Source of the DNA: Enterococcus viikkiensis
GTDB lineage: Bacteria; Bacillota; Bacilli; Lactobacillales; Enterococcaceae
Length of the DNA: 64,000 nt
Assembly: GCF_005405345.1 (NCBI RefSeq)
Contig: NZ_BJDW01000006.1
Coordinates: 91,260-155,259, forward strand
Reading direction: 5' to 3'
Each line of letters starts with the position of its first letter. The stretch's first letter is position 1. Made by a program: the position numbers and the translations under genes. The notes under the pieces are model-generated. The model saw only the letters and a list, made by a program, of their open reading frames with translations. It made no database searches and had not been told where the DNA came from. Below, piece by piece: positions 63,745 to 64,000 of the stretch.

Positions 63745-64000
63745 AGCGTAAAATATTTTGTGTAAATAGAAATTTAGGGTAGAAAAAGAGAAAGTCCATT
63801 CTGTAAAATTAAAGTTACGACACCGAAATTTTATAGGAGGACTTTCTCATGACTAATTTTACTACAGAAATTATGCAAACACTACTCAATAAAGGCGATT
63901 TAGATGAATTATTTCGGGATCATTTAGAACGAGCGATTAATTCACTTCTACAAGCAGAGCTAACTGCTTTTTTAGACTACGAAAAATATGATCGAAATGG
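63745..64000 (+). mobile_element. Left part of an IS256-family insertion sequence
   Basis: The sequence around 63742-63770 (GCGTAAAATATTTTGTGTAAA) resembles the terminal repeat region of IS256-type elements, which contain a TTGTGTAAA core. It is followed by a leader and the transposase start. The exact left boundary cannot be fixed (about 63742-63757), and the right end and target duplication are outside the window. Confidence 0.7.
63849..64000 (+). CDS. IS256-family transposase, N-terminal part
   Basis: The first 50 codons of a mutator-type transposase (MTNFTTEIMQTLLNKGD, then LDELFRDHLERAINSLL, LQAELTAFLDYEKYDRNG). This is the N-terminal signature of the IS905/IS1310-like branch common in lactococci and enterococci. 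Start ATG 63849-63851 follows TAGGAGG. The DDE catalytic region lies beyond the window. Confidence 0.88.
   Translation, partial: MTNFTTEIMQTLLNKGDLDELFRDHLERAINSLLQAELTAFLDYEKYDRN

Noticed and set aside
57051..64000. Defence island or prophage in the AT-rich right end
   Set aside because: All genes belong to glycan or teichoic-acid families plus one IS. No phage structural, restriction or nuclease genes are present.

Overview
The window is a stretch of chromosome from a low-GC Gram-positive coccus, almost certainly an Enterococcus. The evidence is the HPr/EI pair, the FabT-headed fatty-acid operon, the liaF-liaS-liaR order, paired glycolipid glycosyltransferases of the BgsB/BgsA type, a ClpE with an N-terminal zinc finger and an LCP protein of the Psr type. 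I cannot name the species from sequence alone. Most genes lie on the minus strand. There are no rRNA or tRNA genes, no CRISPR array and no prophage.

Layout. 1-680: a T-box leader (probably threonine-specific) reading out of the window, and two tiny genes (tautomerase, KOW-like). 0.8-4.6 kb (+): two VOC/PhnB-like genes and helD. 4.6-11 kb (-): yebC, then the conserved ribosome-maturation/NAD block yqeG-yqeH-yhbY-nadD-yqeK-rsfS-yqeM-tmcAL. rsfS appears to lack a normal start codon at the expected position. 11.4-14.7 kb (-): a polar amino-acid ABC importer with two tandem paralogous binding proteins. 14.8-23.5 kb (-): the full FASII/acetyl-CoA carboxylase operon fabT-fabH-acpP-fabD-fabG-fabF-accB-fabZ-accC-accD-accA. 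It has no enoyl-ACP reductase gene between acpP and fabD, where relatives carry fabK. 23.7-28.6 kb (-): cyclopropane synthase, YkuJ, a beta-hydroxyacid dehydrogenase and the two glycolipid synthases. With the fab operon this makes about 14 kb devoted mainly to membrane lipids.

28.7-33.4 kb: ptsH-ptsI (-), divergent from CtsR-controlled clpE (+). 33.5-40.4 kb: a DUF1827 gene, an uncharacterised polytopic membrane protein downstream of prfC, a CorC/HlyC-type protein and an AI-2E-type exporter. 40.4-45 kb: GNAT, DUF402 phosphatase, recX-mutY and the rRNA methyltransferase rlmD. 45-51 kb: LCP protein, sodA, GtrA, DUF1189, a 2-hydroxyacid dehydrogenase and a GtrB/CsbB-like glycosyltransferase. 50.7-57 kb (-): HesB-like, ktrA, liaFSR, greA, mltG.

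57-64 kb is visibly more AT-rich and holds a cell-surface polysaccharide/teichoic-acid segment: GT2, O-antigen-ligase-like polymerase, NDP-sugar epimerase, GT14, TagD-like cytidylyltransferase and an LtaS-like phosphoglycerol transferase. The last gene runs into the left end of an IS256-family element at about 63.75 kb and looks truncated at its 5' end.

The most interesting non-coding signal is an intergenic element in two clear copies (about 11,300 and 54,560) and one decayed copy (about 37,400). The two good copies keep the same two-hairpin architecture although the main stem has changed sequence on both arms. Each sits directly beyond the terminator of a minus-strand gene. The covariation suggests a structured RNA or a small mobile repeat. 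Other points worth checking are the possible AUA start of rsfS, a palindromic terminator that encodes the last residues of two convergent genes, and the missing fabK.
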